A stretch of 64,000 nucleotides of DNA from Brachionus rotundiformis. Lineage: Eukaryota > Rotifera > Eurotatoria > Ploima > Brachionidae. The notes beneath the pieces were generated by a model. That model had not been told where the DNA came from. It saw only the letters and a program-made list of their open reading frames with translations, and made no database searches. This document shows positions 53,458 to 64,000 of the stretch, in pieces. Location: contig JAESIW010000020.1 of NCBI GenBank assembly GCA_016802295.1, forward strand, positions 4,550,971-4,614,970. The letters are read 5' to 3'. Both the position numbers and the translations under genes were made by a program. How positions within the stretch are numbered: position 1 is the stretch's first letter; every line of letters starts with the position of its first letter.

Positions 53458-56249
53458 TTACCAATTTTTGTGAACTACTCTTTTTTTGCGTCTACCACCA
53501 CCTTTGTGTTTATGAGTAAACTTTTTCCTATGTTCAAAATTTATCTTTTTATTCGCTTGTTTTAGATAATTTTCAATTGAAATCCTAAGATTGTTGTCAC
53601 AAAATAAACAAGATGTCACTGACGTTTGTCCATTTTCAAGCGGAGTCTTATCTTTATGATAAACAATTTGTAACATTGGTGCATCACATTGTTCACATAA
53701 ATCATCTGAAACATCTGCCTTTATTATCGTATCTGGCAGAATAATGATCAATTTACACAATTTGTTATTACAAATGACTCGAAATTTTGGTGGAGTAGTG
53801 CAATCAAGAATCAATAGCCCTGTTTCACATTCAAAACATTTAGATAGTGCATTTGAGCTGAAAGCGTGAGTGCAAGTCGGATGGGAACAGTTTATGCATC
53901 CATCACCTTTTTTCATGTCATCAAACGGTGGGTTATTGTAACAGTAAGGACAAAATGGATGATTTAGATTCTTATTTATTGAATTGATCAAAAGCTCAAA
54001 ATCATCTAAAGGACACTTGAGCTCTCGATAAAGTTTAATGGTTCCATTTTGTGGTAAATTGTATGTATCCTTGCAATATTCGCAGTATAAACGCTGAGGT
54101 TTACTCAGAACAAGTTTCATAAAGCGCCTACATTTGCCACACCGGCTCATAGGTTTTCCACTAGCAGACAGTGATGAAAAAGAGTCTTCGAAAAGTGAGT
54201 CCATCAAAGGAATGTTTTGGACAAAAAAATGGAATTTTTGTTCGAATATTTTAAGTGTATGCTTTAAGACATCTCGATAATTGGCTTTACCAAGTGCAAT
54301 TAAATTCAATTGCTCTTCCACTTGAGATCTCATCTTTGGTAAGCAAAGTTCTGGATCTATTCGTTGATAACCATGAACTAGAACAACGCCCAAATTAGTC
54401 GGTACCAAACGACGATCTCTTTCCAATTTAACATAGTTTCGCTCGCAAATGTTGTTTATATGCACTGGTATAGATGCATCAGTACCTATACCATTTTTTT
54501 CCATTAAACCAATCAATTCACTTTCGGTCAAATAATCTGGTGGATTGGTCTGTTTCTCAAGGACTTTTATCTTAAATCAAATATAATAAAATTTAAGCAT
54601 ATTTCTGTACATATTTACATGTCCAATCTGAACTGATTCTCCTTTTTTTAAATTTGGTATTTCTTTGAAATCTATTTGTTTCCATGGCATCAATTCTGTC
54701 CAACCATTTTCAACGGTATTTTTTCCAATGCATGTAAATTCTTCATTTTTTATTTTAAAAGTGACTGTTAATTCTTCATATTTACAATCACGAGATACCT
54801 TAAAACAATTTCATTTTTAAATTTTAATATATTTTTGAAGTAAATTAAGTACAGTAGCAAGAAAATGCTTAGTTATAAACTCGTAAAGTCTCCATAAGTC
54901 GCCTGATAATTGTTCTGGTGTTGCAAAAGATGTCGGGGTTATAGGTGGATGATCGCCTTGGTCCTTTTAATTTTTATTTGAATGGTACATTCATGTTATT
55001 TTTAAACTTACGACTCCTTTTCTAGGATTAACCATTCTTCCATTAAGTAAGTCTTGAGCAATCGATCCCCAGCTTGAACTTCTAGCCTGTTGGACCAAGA
55101 CTTCTTTGAAATTGAAATTTGCTGCATAAGTAGTTGTTTCTGTTCTTGGATAGCTTATGTACCCTTGAGTGTAAAGTTTTTCAGCAATTTGCATTGCATG
55201 AATGGGACTCATGCCAAGACCAGCACTTGCAGCCCTTAACATTTCCACAGTGTTCAAGGCTATAGGTCTCTGTTTTGATTTTTCTTGAAAATGGACATCA
55301 GTTACTACAGCTGAGCTGCATTGTTTTAGGTCATTATAAAACATGTAAACCACTTCTTTATCAAAAAGATGGTTTCGAGCCCATTTTACATTAAAACTTT
55401 GTCCAGTTTGAGAATGCTGTAATTCGACCTCTAGATACCAAAAAGTTTCAGGTTTGAATGATTTTATCTTGTCCATTCTGTCTACGCAAAATGTCAAAGT
55501 TGGAGTTTGGCAAGGTCCATAAGAAACCAAATTGCAATCCAAGTCGCCATATTTTCCTTGAAAAAATCGAGTCTGATATCGAGTAAATGCACATCCTATT
55601 CTTAGATCAAGTTCTTGTCTCGCATCTACTGATAATGATTCATTTTTGTTTGGTTTAACTAAATTGTTCATAGCCCTTTTGATATCTTGTTCAGTGATTG
55701 AACTAAAGTGGGCCCTGAAAATGTTCCTCTTTTAAAAATATTGATTAAAAAAAGATAATTACGAGAAAAATTATACATTATCATTTGGTCTAGTAAGAAC
55801 ATGTTTGATGCAGTCAATTACTTCAAAGCATATGTTTTCACCTTCTCTGTCACAGTCAAGCCAAAGCACTAGATAATCAACTCCTCTTGCTTCTTTTTCG
55901 AGAAAAGCTGGCATTTTTAAATTAGGCGTTGCTTCTTTTTTGAGAGTCTCGCCTGAAAATAATTCACTCTTAAATTTTAGAGATAAATACCATCTTAAGA
56001 ATTAAGAAAGAAAAATACAGGGTCAGTTTTTTCCCAATTGTTATATTTCGGAATAAAGTCCAAACTCATAACATGTCCACAAACTGATGTCATTTTATAT
56101 CGGACTTGGTTGTTCATAAATTTGCCTGACCATTCGTGTATACTACATGCATTGTTAAATCCTTTCCTTGTCTGCATGTTGTTGTTGGAGAGAATTTTGG
56201 CAATGCTTTGGGCCAGTGATGGTTTTTCGGCTATCATTAAAACAAGCAT
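53458..56249 (-). CDS. TOP3B: DNA/RNA topoisomerase III beta, 847 aa
   Basis: Six exons: 56249-56019, 55968-55777, 55728-55012, 54963-54853, 54798-54619 and 54570-53458, all phase 0, 848 codons. A type IA topoisomerase that cuts and passes single strands of DNA or RNA. The TOPRIM domain starts MLVLMIAEKPSLAQSIAKIL and includes WLDCDREGENICFEV. The active-site Tyr is in YISYPRTET, about residue 334 (336 in the human enzyme). The C-terminal zinc-finger region has repeated CxxC pairs (CGKC, CEYC, CPYC, CECE, CLFC). Unlike vertebrate TOP3B, the tail is Lys/Arg-rich (KHKGGGRRKKRVV) with no clear RGG box, the part used for RNA binding and TDRD3-dependent work in vertebrates. Confidence 0.95.
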
Positions 56250-56972
56250 TTTTATTTTGAATGTCTTTTAAAAAGTTTTTTAAAATAAATTTTGTTTCTA
56301 ATTTTGTAATTTTTAAATATAAATTTAAAATTAAAATTTCAGTTTTAAGTTACCTTTTTAGCAATTAATTTTTCTTAAAAATAATAACTTTAAAAAAAAT
56401 TAAGATCAAAATTAACATTATTAAATTTATTTAGAGCTATTATTTTGTTCATTTTTCAATTTTTTTTAAAATTATTAAGCACTACGGATCTCTATTTTGC
56501 ATTGGATAAATCAGTCTTTTTCTTTCAAAATTTACTTTGATGATAAATTTATCAAATTTTCAACTATTCTAATAAAGCAGAATAGATTGCAGTTTATTTT
56601 CTAATAAAAAATCTTACTAATTAGAATTAAAATTAAATTTCCAATTAATCGAGCCAAATAAATTTTGAAAATTATTAATAGATTTGTGTTAAATTATACC
56701 TTGTCGTTTTTGACATCAAACAACTTTTTATTTCTTCTTATCATCCAAAAAGATGAAAAAGAATATTATCTTTTAATCGTTTAAATTTGATTTTATTAAA
56801 TTTTGATAAACCCAAGAAGTGTTTCCATGACAACGGCTAAAGAATAAACCTCTTTTTTATAATTTTGTGTATTTTTATCGAATTTTACTTTTCAAAGTCA
56901 GAAAATCAAATTATAAATTTATAATAAAGAAAATAATAAAATTAACAGGAAATCAATTAATTAGTGTTTAAA
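56250..56972. other. Divergent intergenic region
   Basis: Upstream of both TOP3B (leftward) and the EF-hand gene (rightward). AT-rich; no specific element can be supported. Confidence 0.45.
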
Positions 56973-58844
56973 ATGGCTTTAAAAAACACTGAAAGGCCCG
57001 AGAGCGAATGGAGTTACTGCTTGGATAGGCTTTTCGATCCGGAAGAACTTTATTACACTCCGATGGATGAGCTTTTAAAACGCTATAAAAAACGAAATCT
57101 AATGTAAAATTGATCAAATTGGAATTAAAAAAAACTCATTTTCAGTAATTAAGACCAGGACGAATGTTCAATTTGGCAAAAAAATATGGCAATGTGTCTG
57201 AAAAAAGAACCAGAGTCATTCAAGCACCTCAAATGGAGCGTGCTGGACAAAGAATTTTTGGAACAGAAAACTTCTACTACCCGCCACCGAAAGTGTTTTT
57301 TTGCACTAAGCCAAAAGTATTTTAATAATTAAAATGTCTTTATCTTTATTTGATTATAAGACTTTTTTAGGAATTCATCAAAGGAAAGTTAAAAAACAGT
57401 TCTAGTTCAAGTGAAGATGAAAATGATGAGAATATTGATTACAATGACTGGATGGAAAAGAGAAAAAAATTACGTACTGGACTTAACAAGCTTGATTTGA
57501 ATCCAAAATATTTAAAAAATAAGAAAAATTTAACCGAGGTTGAAAAAAGAGTGCTTCACTCAATGATTTTTGTTGATAAGCAAATTCAAACAGATCCAGA
57601 AGTAAAAATTAAATTATTTCTTATTTTCGGATAATATTATAGAATGATAAAATTATTTTCAATCTTTAAATTGACTTAATTATAAAAATTTTGAAAGTTT
57701 GAATTTAATTTTAAGTTAAATATATATCATATTACTTAATTTTATAAATAATGATTTAAAAGATTGGAAATTAAATCAATCTTAGTATTTATTTACTTAT
57801 ATCTTTTAACATATATTTTTAAATCAGAAAAATAAAAATCTTATCTAGAAAGTAAAAACAACCAATAAAAAAGTAATAAAAGTAGAAAATGTCTATCGAA
57901 CACCGATGGCAATGAAAAATATAGAAGAATTTCTAGAAACAAATAAATGGCGATTAATTGATCTTTTCAAAGATTTGGACAAAAATAAAGACTGGAGCAT
58001 CAATAAAGACGACTTTTTACGAGAATGTAAAAAAGGCAAATTAGAAATACCTGATGAAATGATCAATGATTTAGTAGCGATCTTAAACTCGGAAAAAAAT
58101 GATAAAATTCATTACAAAGAGTTGGCTAAAGGAAGAACTAGTCATCTATCTGACCGAAGAAGTGAATTAAAGAGTAAAATATTCAAGGAAAAAAATTTCT
58201 CATAACAAATCTAAATAGAAAAAATTTAAAAAGACTCATCATTTCAATCTGAAGGACATGTTTCAAGCACCACGACTTCTTTTGGAAAAAAAGAATCAAC
58301 CAAATCCAGAAGTTCGATTCAAAGTTATGATACGACCAAAACAGATCCCAAAGATGGTTCTATTTAAATGATGTTAAAGGCTTTAAGTAAATATTTTTTT
58401 TTAGAAAGTCACAAAATCGACTCGAGACTTTCCAGTTATGTGATTTTACCGAAAATTGATTCAAGTATGGACTCTAACCCGATACCTGCTGAAGAGAATA
58501 AACAAACAGAGAGGTCTGTTAGTGTAGCTTCTAGTCGATCCTTGGTCAAAAGATCTAACTCTCAAGCTAGCACCAAAAACGAGTTGAGTGATATTAAGAC
58601 TTTAATTGATGATCTTAGGCATAAAGATATAAAGGAATATATTAAATGCTTGGAAAAAACAAAGTCTTTGAATATTAGTAGTTCAAGCTTATTGAATGGT
58701 TTAGTTGCTCCAAGTGACCAAACCAGTGAAGAATTGATAAGAATTCTAAAGTCTAAGACGGATGAAAAAAAATTTCTAATCAAAAAGGCTGAAAAAGAAG
58801 CTCAATTACGTAATAGGCGAAAGAAACTAATAAATCAAATGTAG
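56973..58844 (+). CDS. EF-hand protein, 470 aa, possibly EFCAB12-like
   Basis: Six exons: 56973-57103, 57154-57316, 57371-57601, 57849-58173, 58234-58356 and 58405-58844, with phases consistent throughout and 471 codons. The N-terminus is Arg/Lys/Pro-rich with YYTPMDELLKRYKKRN and FYYPPPKVFF. The centre has YRTPMAMKNIEEFLETNKWR followed by one good EF-hand loop, DKNKDWSINKDD, and a second degenerate one (NSEKNDKIHYKEL). The C-terminal half is Ser/Thr-rich, then a coiled coil rich in Lys/Glu (DEKKFLIKKAEKEAQ). Intron 3 (247 bp) is long for this window, and intron 4 uses an AAAAAG acceptor. The layout recalls EFCAB12-type axonemal EF-hand proteins, but this is a weak assignment. Confidence 0.7.
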
Positions 58845-60174
58845 GATTGAAAATTTTGATTAGAATTTTCAAATTATTTAAAATTTTTTAAATCTAATTT
58901 TTTAATTTTATACGATTTCCATTTATTTTTTATATGTAAAATAAAATTAAACAAAATTTTAATGTATTTTTTATTTTACTTTTTATAATTATGTTTATCT
59001 AAGCATGGCTTCAAATAAAATGGCTGTGAAAAAGAAGCTACTCTATAAGTTTGAAATTTTTAGACCTAAGAAATTTGAAAATTTAAAAAGCTCTTTAACC
59101 GGAAATCTTATATATTTAATTCTATATTTAATCTTATATATAGGGTCAAATACATAAGCTGTATCAACTGATTTAAAAAATATTTTATTTACTTTTGAAA
59201 GAATTAAAATTTAAAAAAAAAATTGTCATTTTAAATTCAACCAAGCAAGATAGTTTTTACTCATGGAATTAATCACGGTTACCAAGTAAATTATGCAATA
59301 TTGTCATTCCAAGATACGTATTTATTGCATAATATTTTTTAATTTATTTTTATGAAGAATTACAACTGTATTTTTGATTATCCGAAAAAAAACTGGTCTA
59401 TTTAACTTTATTCTAGATTAGCTTTTACCAATTTTTATGACTCGAAGTCTCAGTTTGGAAAATTTTTTTCCATTAATGGAAAATCGAAAGCAAACAATTA
59501 TTTTTTAATTTCCTTTGGAATTTAAATCTAGCCATTAAACCGGAATCTAAATTTAATTTGTTTCATCATTTTTCTTTAAACTGTTCCAATTTTCTTTAAA
59601 AGTTCCATTAGTTAAATTTGAAAACTTTGTTTAATTTTCTCATAAATTAACAAAACATAAAAAGCTTTATTTGGCAAACGATTTGCATTCAACTTATGCA
59701 GTTCTTATGAAGGATATTTATTTACAAAATAAAAATGACACATATAAATAGAATTCAATTTTTTTATTTTTTTTCTTTAAAACAAAAAAATTGGTACTAA
59801 AATTTATTATATGACTTTAAGGTATTGATTAAATGTTTATGTAAGAAAGTAAATGTATGATTTGAATATTTTGAGAGCTATAAAACAACTAAAATATTAA
59901 AAAAATAATAAAGAAAAAGAGCTCAAGGTGATCGGTTGATGTTCCAATCAAAGAAATACCAAGCTTGGCGTTTTCAAGAAATTTTTTATCAAATAAAAAA
60001 TACCTAATTATTTTTTTAAGAGCAATGAAAATTTCAACAATCAAAAAACTTTAGAAAATTTTAAAAATTAAATTTTTATTGAAATTAAGAAAAAGAAATT
60101 AATGTGTTTTCGTAAATAATTATACTTTGCTTTGTTGTTCTTGTTGAGCCATTTAGTTATTAGTAATTTTTGAA
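58845..60174. other. Intergenic, AT-rich
   Basis: No protein frame, tRNA or inverted repeat was found over about 1.3 kb between two plus-strand genes. Confidence 0.45.
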
Positions 60175-61500
60175 ATGAAACAATCAATTTTGAAAAAAGG
60201 ATATCTTCAGACAAACAACGAAATAGACCCAACTGGATCACATTCGTCGCTAGCAAATTCATTACAATCCAATATTGACCACTCTCGGCCCGTAAACACA
60301 TCTAAAAATGTCAGATTTATTGGTATTGACTTGGCTGAGCGATCTGACAAGCCATCTGATAAAGGCTCTTTTTCTTTAACTAGACCAGCTACTGGTTCGC
60401 ATTTACTCTACCGAAATTCGCCAAAAAAAAATACTTCAATACCAATGAAACAAATAAATTTATATTCTAAACCGGATGACCCGATTACTTTTGTCTATCA
60501 ACAAAATCAGGCTAATCATAACCAAAAAAATAAGAATCATGTTTTTTATTATCAACAGCAACAAGCACAGCAACTAAATAAAGGATTAAGAATCACTTCT
60601 GCATCAATAGAGAACAGACTTTCTAAGTCTAGTTCTGGTTTAAAACGGCTTCCAAATGGTAATGCTTGTTTTGTTAAATATTTTTATTGAAAGTTAGGGA
60701 ACGATTAGTATTAAGTTTTTCAAAGGCTTCAAAAATAATTTTTCCACATTTTTTTACCAATTAAAATAATTAATATTTATAATAAAATTTTAATTTTTTT
60801 CTCAGAGACTTCAATATCAACAAAACAATCTACTACGAGTGTAACACCTATTCGCACTCCAATACTGATAAGCAATTTGCTCGCTAGTGCCAACAGCCTG
60901 ACAGCCAATTCACATGATAAAAATCAGAACAACAGTTACTATTACTATTTCAATCGATCAAATACATCGAACCTAAATCATATCGGTACAACTGGTCAAA
61001 ATTCTTCAAAAAATCCAGTCAATAAATTAAAACTAAAAGAACTTAGTAATTTAGAACGAATTGGATCATCAAATGACCAAGGTTGTCAATCGCCACAATC
61101 ATTTTCGGATCAAAAGTTAACAAATATCCTACCGATGAGATCAACAACACCTTCTATTGACGAAAACAATCAGAAAAATTCATCATCAACTTTAACACTT
61201 TATACCTATTTATTACAAAGTAATAAAAAATTGCCAAAAGATGTTCGAGCGAGCATAATCCGATCTCAAACCAAACAGTTAAACAAAGATGACATAAGAA
61301 TTGATTTGAAATTAAAACCAAATGAAGATTCAACACGACGCTTTCGATTCAAAAAAGATAACCAGAACGATCAATTTATAAAATTGAGCTCTAGAGTGTC
61401 CAGTGCTAGTGTCAATACTCAATTAAGCAATGAGGAAAATTCTTTAGTAAACAATTCGGTATCTTTATCTGAAAAGGAGATAAATTTACTTAGGAGTTAA
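60175..61500 (+). CDS. Ser/Asn/Gln-rich disordered protein, 392 aa
   Basis: Two exons, 60175-60658 and 60806-61500, joined in phase 1 (GTAATG...TTCTCAG). The protein is largely low-complexity: polar, with Asn/Ser/Gln runs (YYQQQQAQQ, NQNNSYYYYFN) and basic patches. Near residue 45 it has KNVRF followed by IGIDLAE, a match to the RVxF docking consensus for protein phosphatase 1, although such short motifs arise by chance. A C-terminal basic segment (RRFRFKKDN) is followed by an acidic Ser-rich end. No signal peptide. Family not recognised; it may be a regulatory or cytoskeletal scaffold. Confidence 0.65.
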
Positions 61501-61815
61501 TTTATTTATTTTTTTTTATTTTAATAAAAAAATTCTGTATAATTTTATCATGAAATTTTTTAATTTTAAAGTAAAGTCTAAATGGCTGTTTTTAATTAAT
61601 TTTTTTTTACTTTTAAAAATACAATTAAACATTATCGATTCAATAAACTTAAAATTTAGATTTTGTTTTATGGGAAATATTTGATTGATGGTAAACTAAC
61701 AAATGTAATGAGAAATAATTTTGAGTTGCTATGTCAATAATACACCATCAAGCAAGAGCTTATAATTCTTAATTACGAAAGACTATATTGGAATCGAATC
61801 AGGATATTGAATAAA
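61501..61815. other. Short intergenic region
   Basis: 3' flank of the preceding gene and upstream region of the kinase gene. AATAAA present; nothing else. Confidence 0.5.
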
Positions 61816-62990
61816 ATGAGCGATGATGAATTGTGTCAAGTTATTGCATACAAAGATGGAGAAGTTTTAAAAAATGGTCAATACAAAATTATAAATGAGA
61901 TTGGAGAGGGAGGCTTTGGAAAAGTCTATTTGGTAGAAGATACAAGAAATCAAAATGAAAAGTAAAGTCTTTAATTTTTAATTAATTTTAAAAATTCCTG
62001 CTTCATTTAGAAGGGCATTAAAAATTTTGACTCGTAATTTATTAGACAATGATGAACTTCTTTATGCAATAGATGAGATAAATTTACTTAAAGATATGGA
62101 TAATACTTTTATTATTAAATATTTTGACTGCTTTCGTCACGATTATCGAGCATGTCTAGTCACCTATTATTGTGAAGTATGCTTTTTTAATCTAATTTAA
62201 AAAAAAAATTTAAAAAATTTGCTCAAGGACGGCGATTTAGATGATAAAATTTATGAATATAAAAAAACTAATCAAAATTTTTTAGAGAATCAAATTTTCG
62301 TTTGGGTTTGCCAGATGCTTGATGGTTTGAGTTATCTTCATAAACGTAATATAATCCATAGAGACATTAAACCAGCGTATTATTTTTTTAATATCATTAA
62401 AAAAGATTTTTAATGAATTTAATAATTTAGAAATATATTTTTGCATAGGAATTTTATCAAATTAGGTGACTTGGGTTTAGCCAGGTCTTTAGCATCGATT
62501 CAAAAATCGAGTAAATTTGCTGGTACTATAAATTATCTCTGTCCTGAGTTGATAGAAAAAAATGAATTGCATTTTGCATCGGATGTTTGGTAAGTAAAAA
62601 TAATCTAAATATTAAAATTGATATGATCCCGACTTAGCAAAAAGGGCTATAGGATGTGTTGTTTATGAGCTAATTTGTCTACAAATGGCATTCGATGGCA
62701 CAGGTTACTACCAAATTATAAAAGATATAGTTGAAAAAGATCCTCCAAAAATCGAAACATCTCTTCGTTTGAAATTTGTTTTAAACAAGTAATATTTTAT
62801 TTCTATTTAATTCATAAATAATTTATTTTCAAATTTTAAAAGAACTTTAAAGAAGCGTCCAGAAGATAGGCTATCAGCTGATGATCTTCTTGACTTTTTG
62901 AAAGTAATAATTGATAAAATTTTTTTGAATATAAATGTTTAAATTATTTATTTTTAGAATACTCAAAAAGATCAATATAAATATAAATAA
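61816..62990 (+). CDS. Small Nek-like serine/threonine kinase, 279 aa, with a shortened catalytic region
   Basis: Seven exons: 61816-61961, 62011-62176, 62228-62376, 62449-62589, 62645-62788, 62843-62903 and 62958-62990, closing at 280 codons. The domain includes the glycine loop IGEGGFGKVYLV, the ATP-anchoring Lys in ALKIL, HRDIKPAN, KLGDLGLAR (DLG as in NEK6/7), and TINYLCPE in place of the usual GTPYYxSPE. A C-terminal Nek-like KRPEDRLSADDLL closes the lobe, with no long tail. Between the catalytic-loop Asn and DLG only four residues (FIKL) plus Gly occur, about eight to nine fewer than in other kinases, so strand beta7 is missing. Either a microexon in intron 3 was overlooked or the enzyme is impaired. 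Confidence 0.8.
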
Positions 62991-64000
62991 AATTAAAAGA
63001 TATGAGAAATGACGAAAATTTGAAAAAATTATATTAAAATGATCGATTTTATAAAAATTAAAACAAGACTTCTAAGATTTGCTTAACAGTAAAAATTATT
63101 TAAATAAATAATTTTTCTTCTATGATTTCATAAGAAATAAAAAAATTACTAATAAACTTAAAAATTTTAGTTTAAAAACCAATAAATTATTTTTTTTAAT
63201 TTTTTGATAAAACATTTTTAAAGTTTAATTTCGGTTTTTCGTTTGTTCAAAAAACTTCAATTCATCAAGCCATTTTTGAATCCTAATCAAAATCATAAAA
63301 TAATCATAATAATTATTATTTCCATTATTTCGAAGCTAATTGAAATCTAAACTAAAATTTAAGTTATCGTACTCAAAAAGAATTTTAAAAAATTTGGCCT
63401 TTTTTAATTAATTAATTTAGCATATTTTGCCGGTCATAACTTTTTTTTTTTTAAACTAAAAAAGATTAAAGATTTACGATTACGTTGAATCTTTGGTATT
63501 TGTGTTAATAAGTATGCTTATATTATGATTTTTTGGCGTTATCATTACTTCAACAGGCGATTTCGCTTTAAAATGAACATTTAGCATTAATTTAACTATT
63601 AAATTTTGAACAAAGTATGAAAAAACAAGAATTTAATTATGTCTATTTAAAAAGTTAATTAATAAGCAGATGATTTATTATTTAATTCAATCAACATGTT
63701 TGTTAAAATTGAATCGAATAACGCAAAATATTTTATTTTTGTTTATAAACTGAAATATATAATATAATTGCCACGCATTACAATGATATCATTTAATAAA
63801 ATCAAAAATGCTTAGATCAATAATTTTGTTTGAATATAAAAATAATGTCAAAATACACAGAAAAATAAAAACCAACTTTAAAATTCTGAAAAAAAATGCA
63901 CAATAGTGATAAAGATTAACTAACTCAAGTGTTGCTTTATCTTTTTTTGAAAAATAAAATAAATCAAATAAAATTTTAGTATCTAACAACATAATCTATC
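62991..64000. other. Intergenic at the right edge
   Basis: AT-rich. A 67-codon hydrophobic minus-strand frame at 63789-63992 is not convincing. No other feature seen. Confidence 0.45.

Noticed and set aside
63789..63992. 67-codon hydrophobic minus-strand frame
   Set aside because: Phe/Leu/Ile-rich chance translation is likely; no supporting signals.
1..64000. CRISPR arrays, bacterial operons, ribosome binding sites, origins
   Set aside because: The window is intron-containing animal DNA; no spaced direct repeats or prokaryotic signals were found.

Overview
This is a very AT-rich animal nuclear window (roughly three quarters A+T). Protein genes are interrupted by many short introns, typically 45-75 bp with GT...AG ends, and lie compactly on both strands. 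The gene set is metazoan: CYP46A1-like P450, RCOR corepressor, TOP3B, eIF2D, SEM1, MINDY deubiquitinase, Nek-like kinase, EGF/ShKT secreted proteins, a 7TM receptor and a cytosolic tRNA-Ile(UAU) with an intron. Base composition, tiny introns and the abundance of EGF/ShKT and TPR genes suggest a small-genome spiralian, most likely a monogonont rotifer such as Brachionus. That is an inference; no diagnostic marker is present.

Layout. 1-4 kb: two small Pro/Gln-type proteins with a shared C-terminal motif, then a nine-exon gene of unknown function. 5-7 kb: a single-exon RBR ubiquitin ligase. 7.0-7.4 kb: a GC-rich island ending in a candidate twister self-cleaving ribozyme, the most unusual item here. 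8.5-15.6 kb: two secreted EGF/ShKT genes, tRNA-Ile, a Cys-Arg-Pro/Gln-repeat protein and a small basic protein. 17.8-23.2 kb: MINDY deubiquitinase and a lectin-EGF membrane protein. 23.7-32.6 kb: a STAND-TPR-SAM protein, secreted phospholipase A2, a 12-exon CYP46A1-like P450 and a 7TM receptor. 35.4-38.4 kb: head-to-head identical tRNA-Cys genes, SEM1 and a secreted DUF4419 protein. 39.5-48.9 kb: a complete RCOR gene and a shorter ELM2-SANT relative, separated by a defective non-LTR retrotransposon and inverted-repeat elements. 50.4-56.2 kb: eIF2D and TOP3B in the same orientation. 57-63 kb: an EF-hand protein, a low-complexity protein and a Nek-like kinase.

How the parts relate. There are no operons. 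RCOR and the ELM2-SANT relative act in chromatin repression, eIF2D and TOP3B in translation and nucleic-acid topology, and RBR ligase, MINDY and SEM1 in ubiquitin/proteasome biology. The EGF, ShKT and lectin genes are extracellular or cell-surface proteins. Mobile DNA is concentrated in gaps and introns: five inverted-repeat elements (three sharing TACCGTA termini), one long LINE with an in-frame deletion in its reverse transcriptase, one decayed LINE fragment and two dispersed repeat families.

Gene models were assembled by hand, requiring canonical splice sites, matching intron phase and continuous protein reading. Nearly all close exactly. The exceptions are the first exon of eIF2D and the last residues of MINDY.
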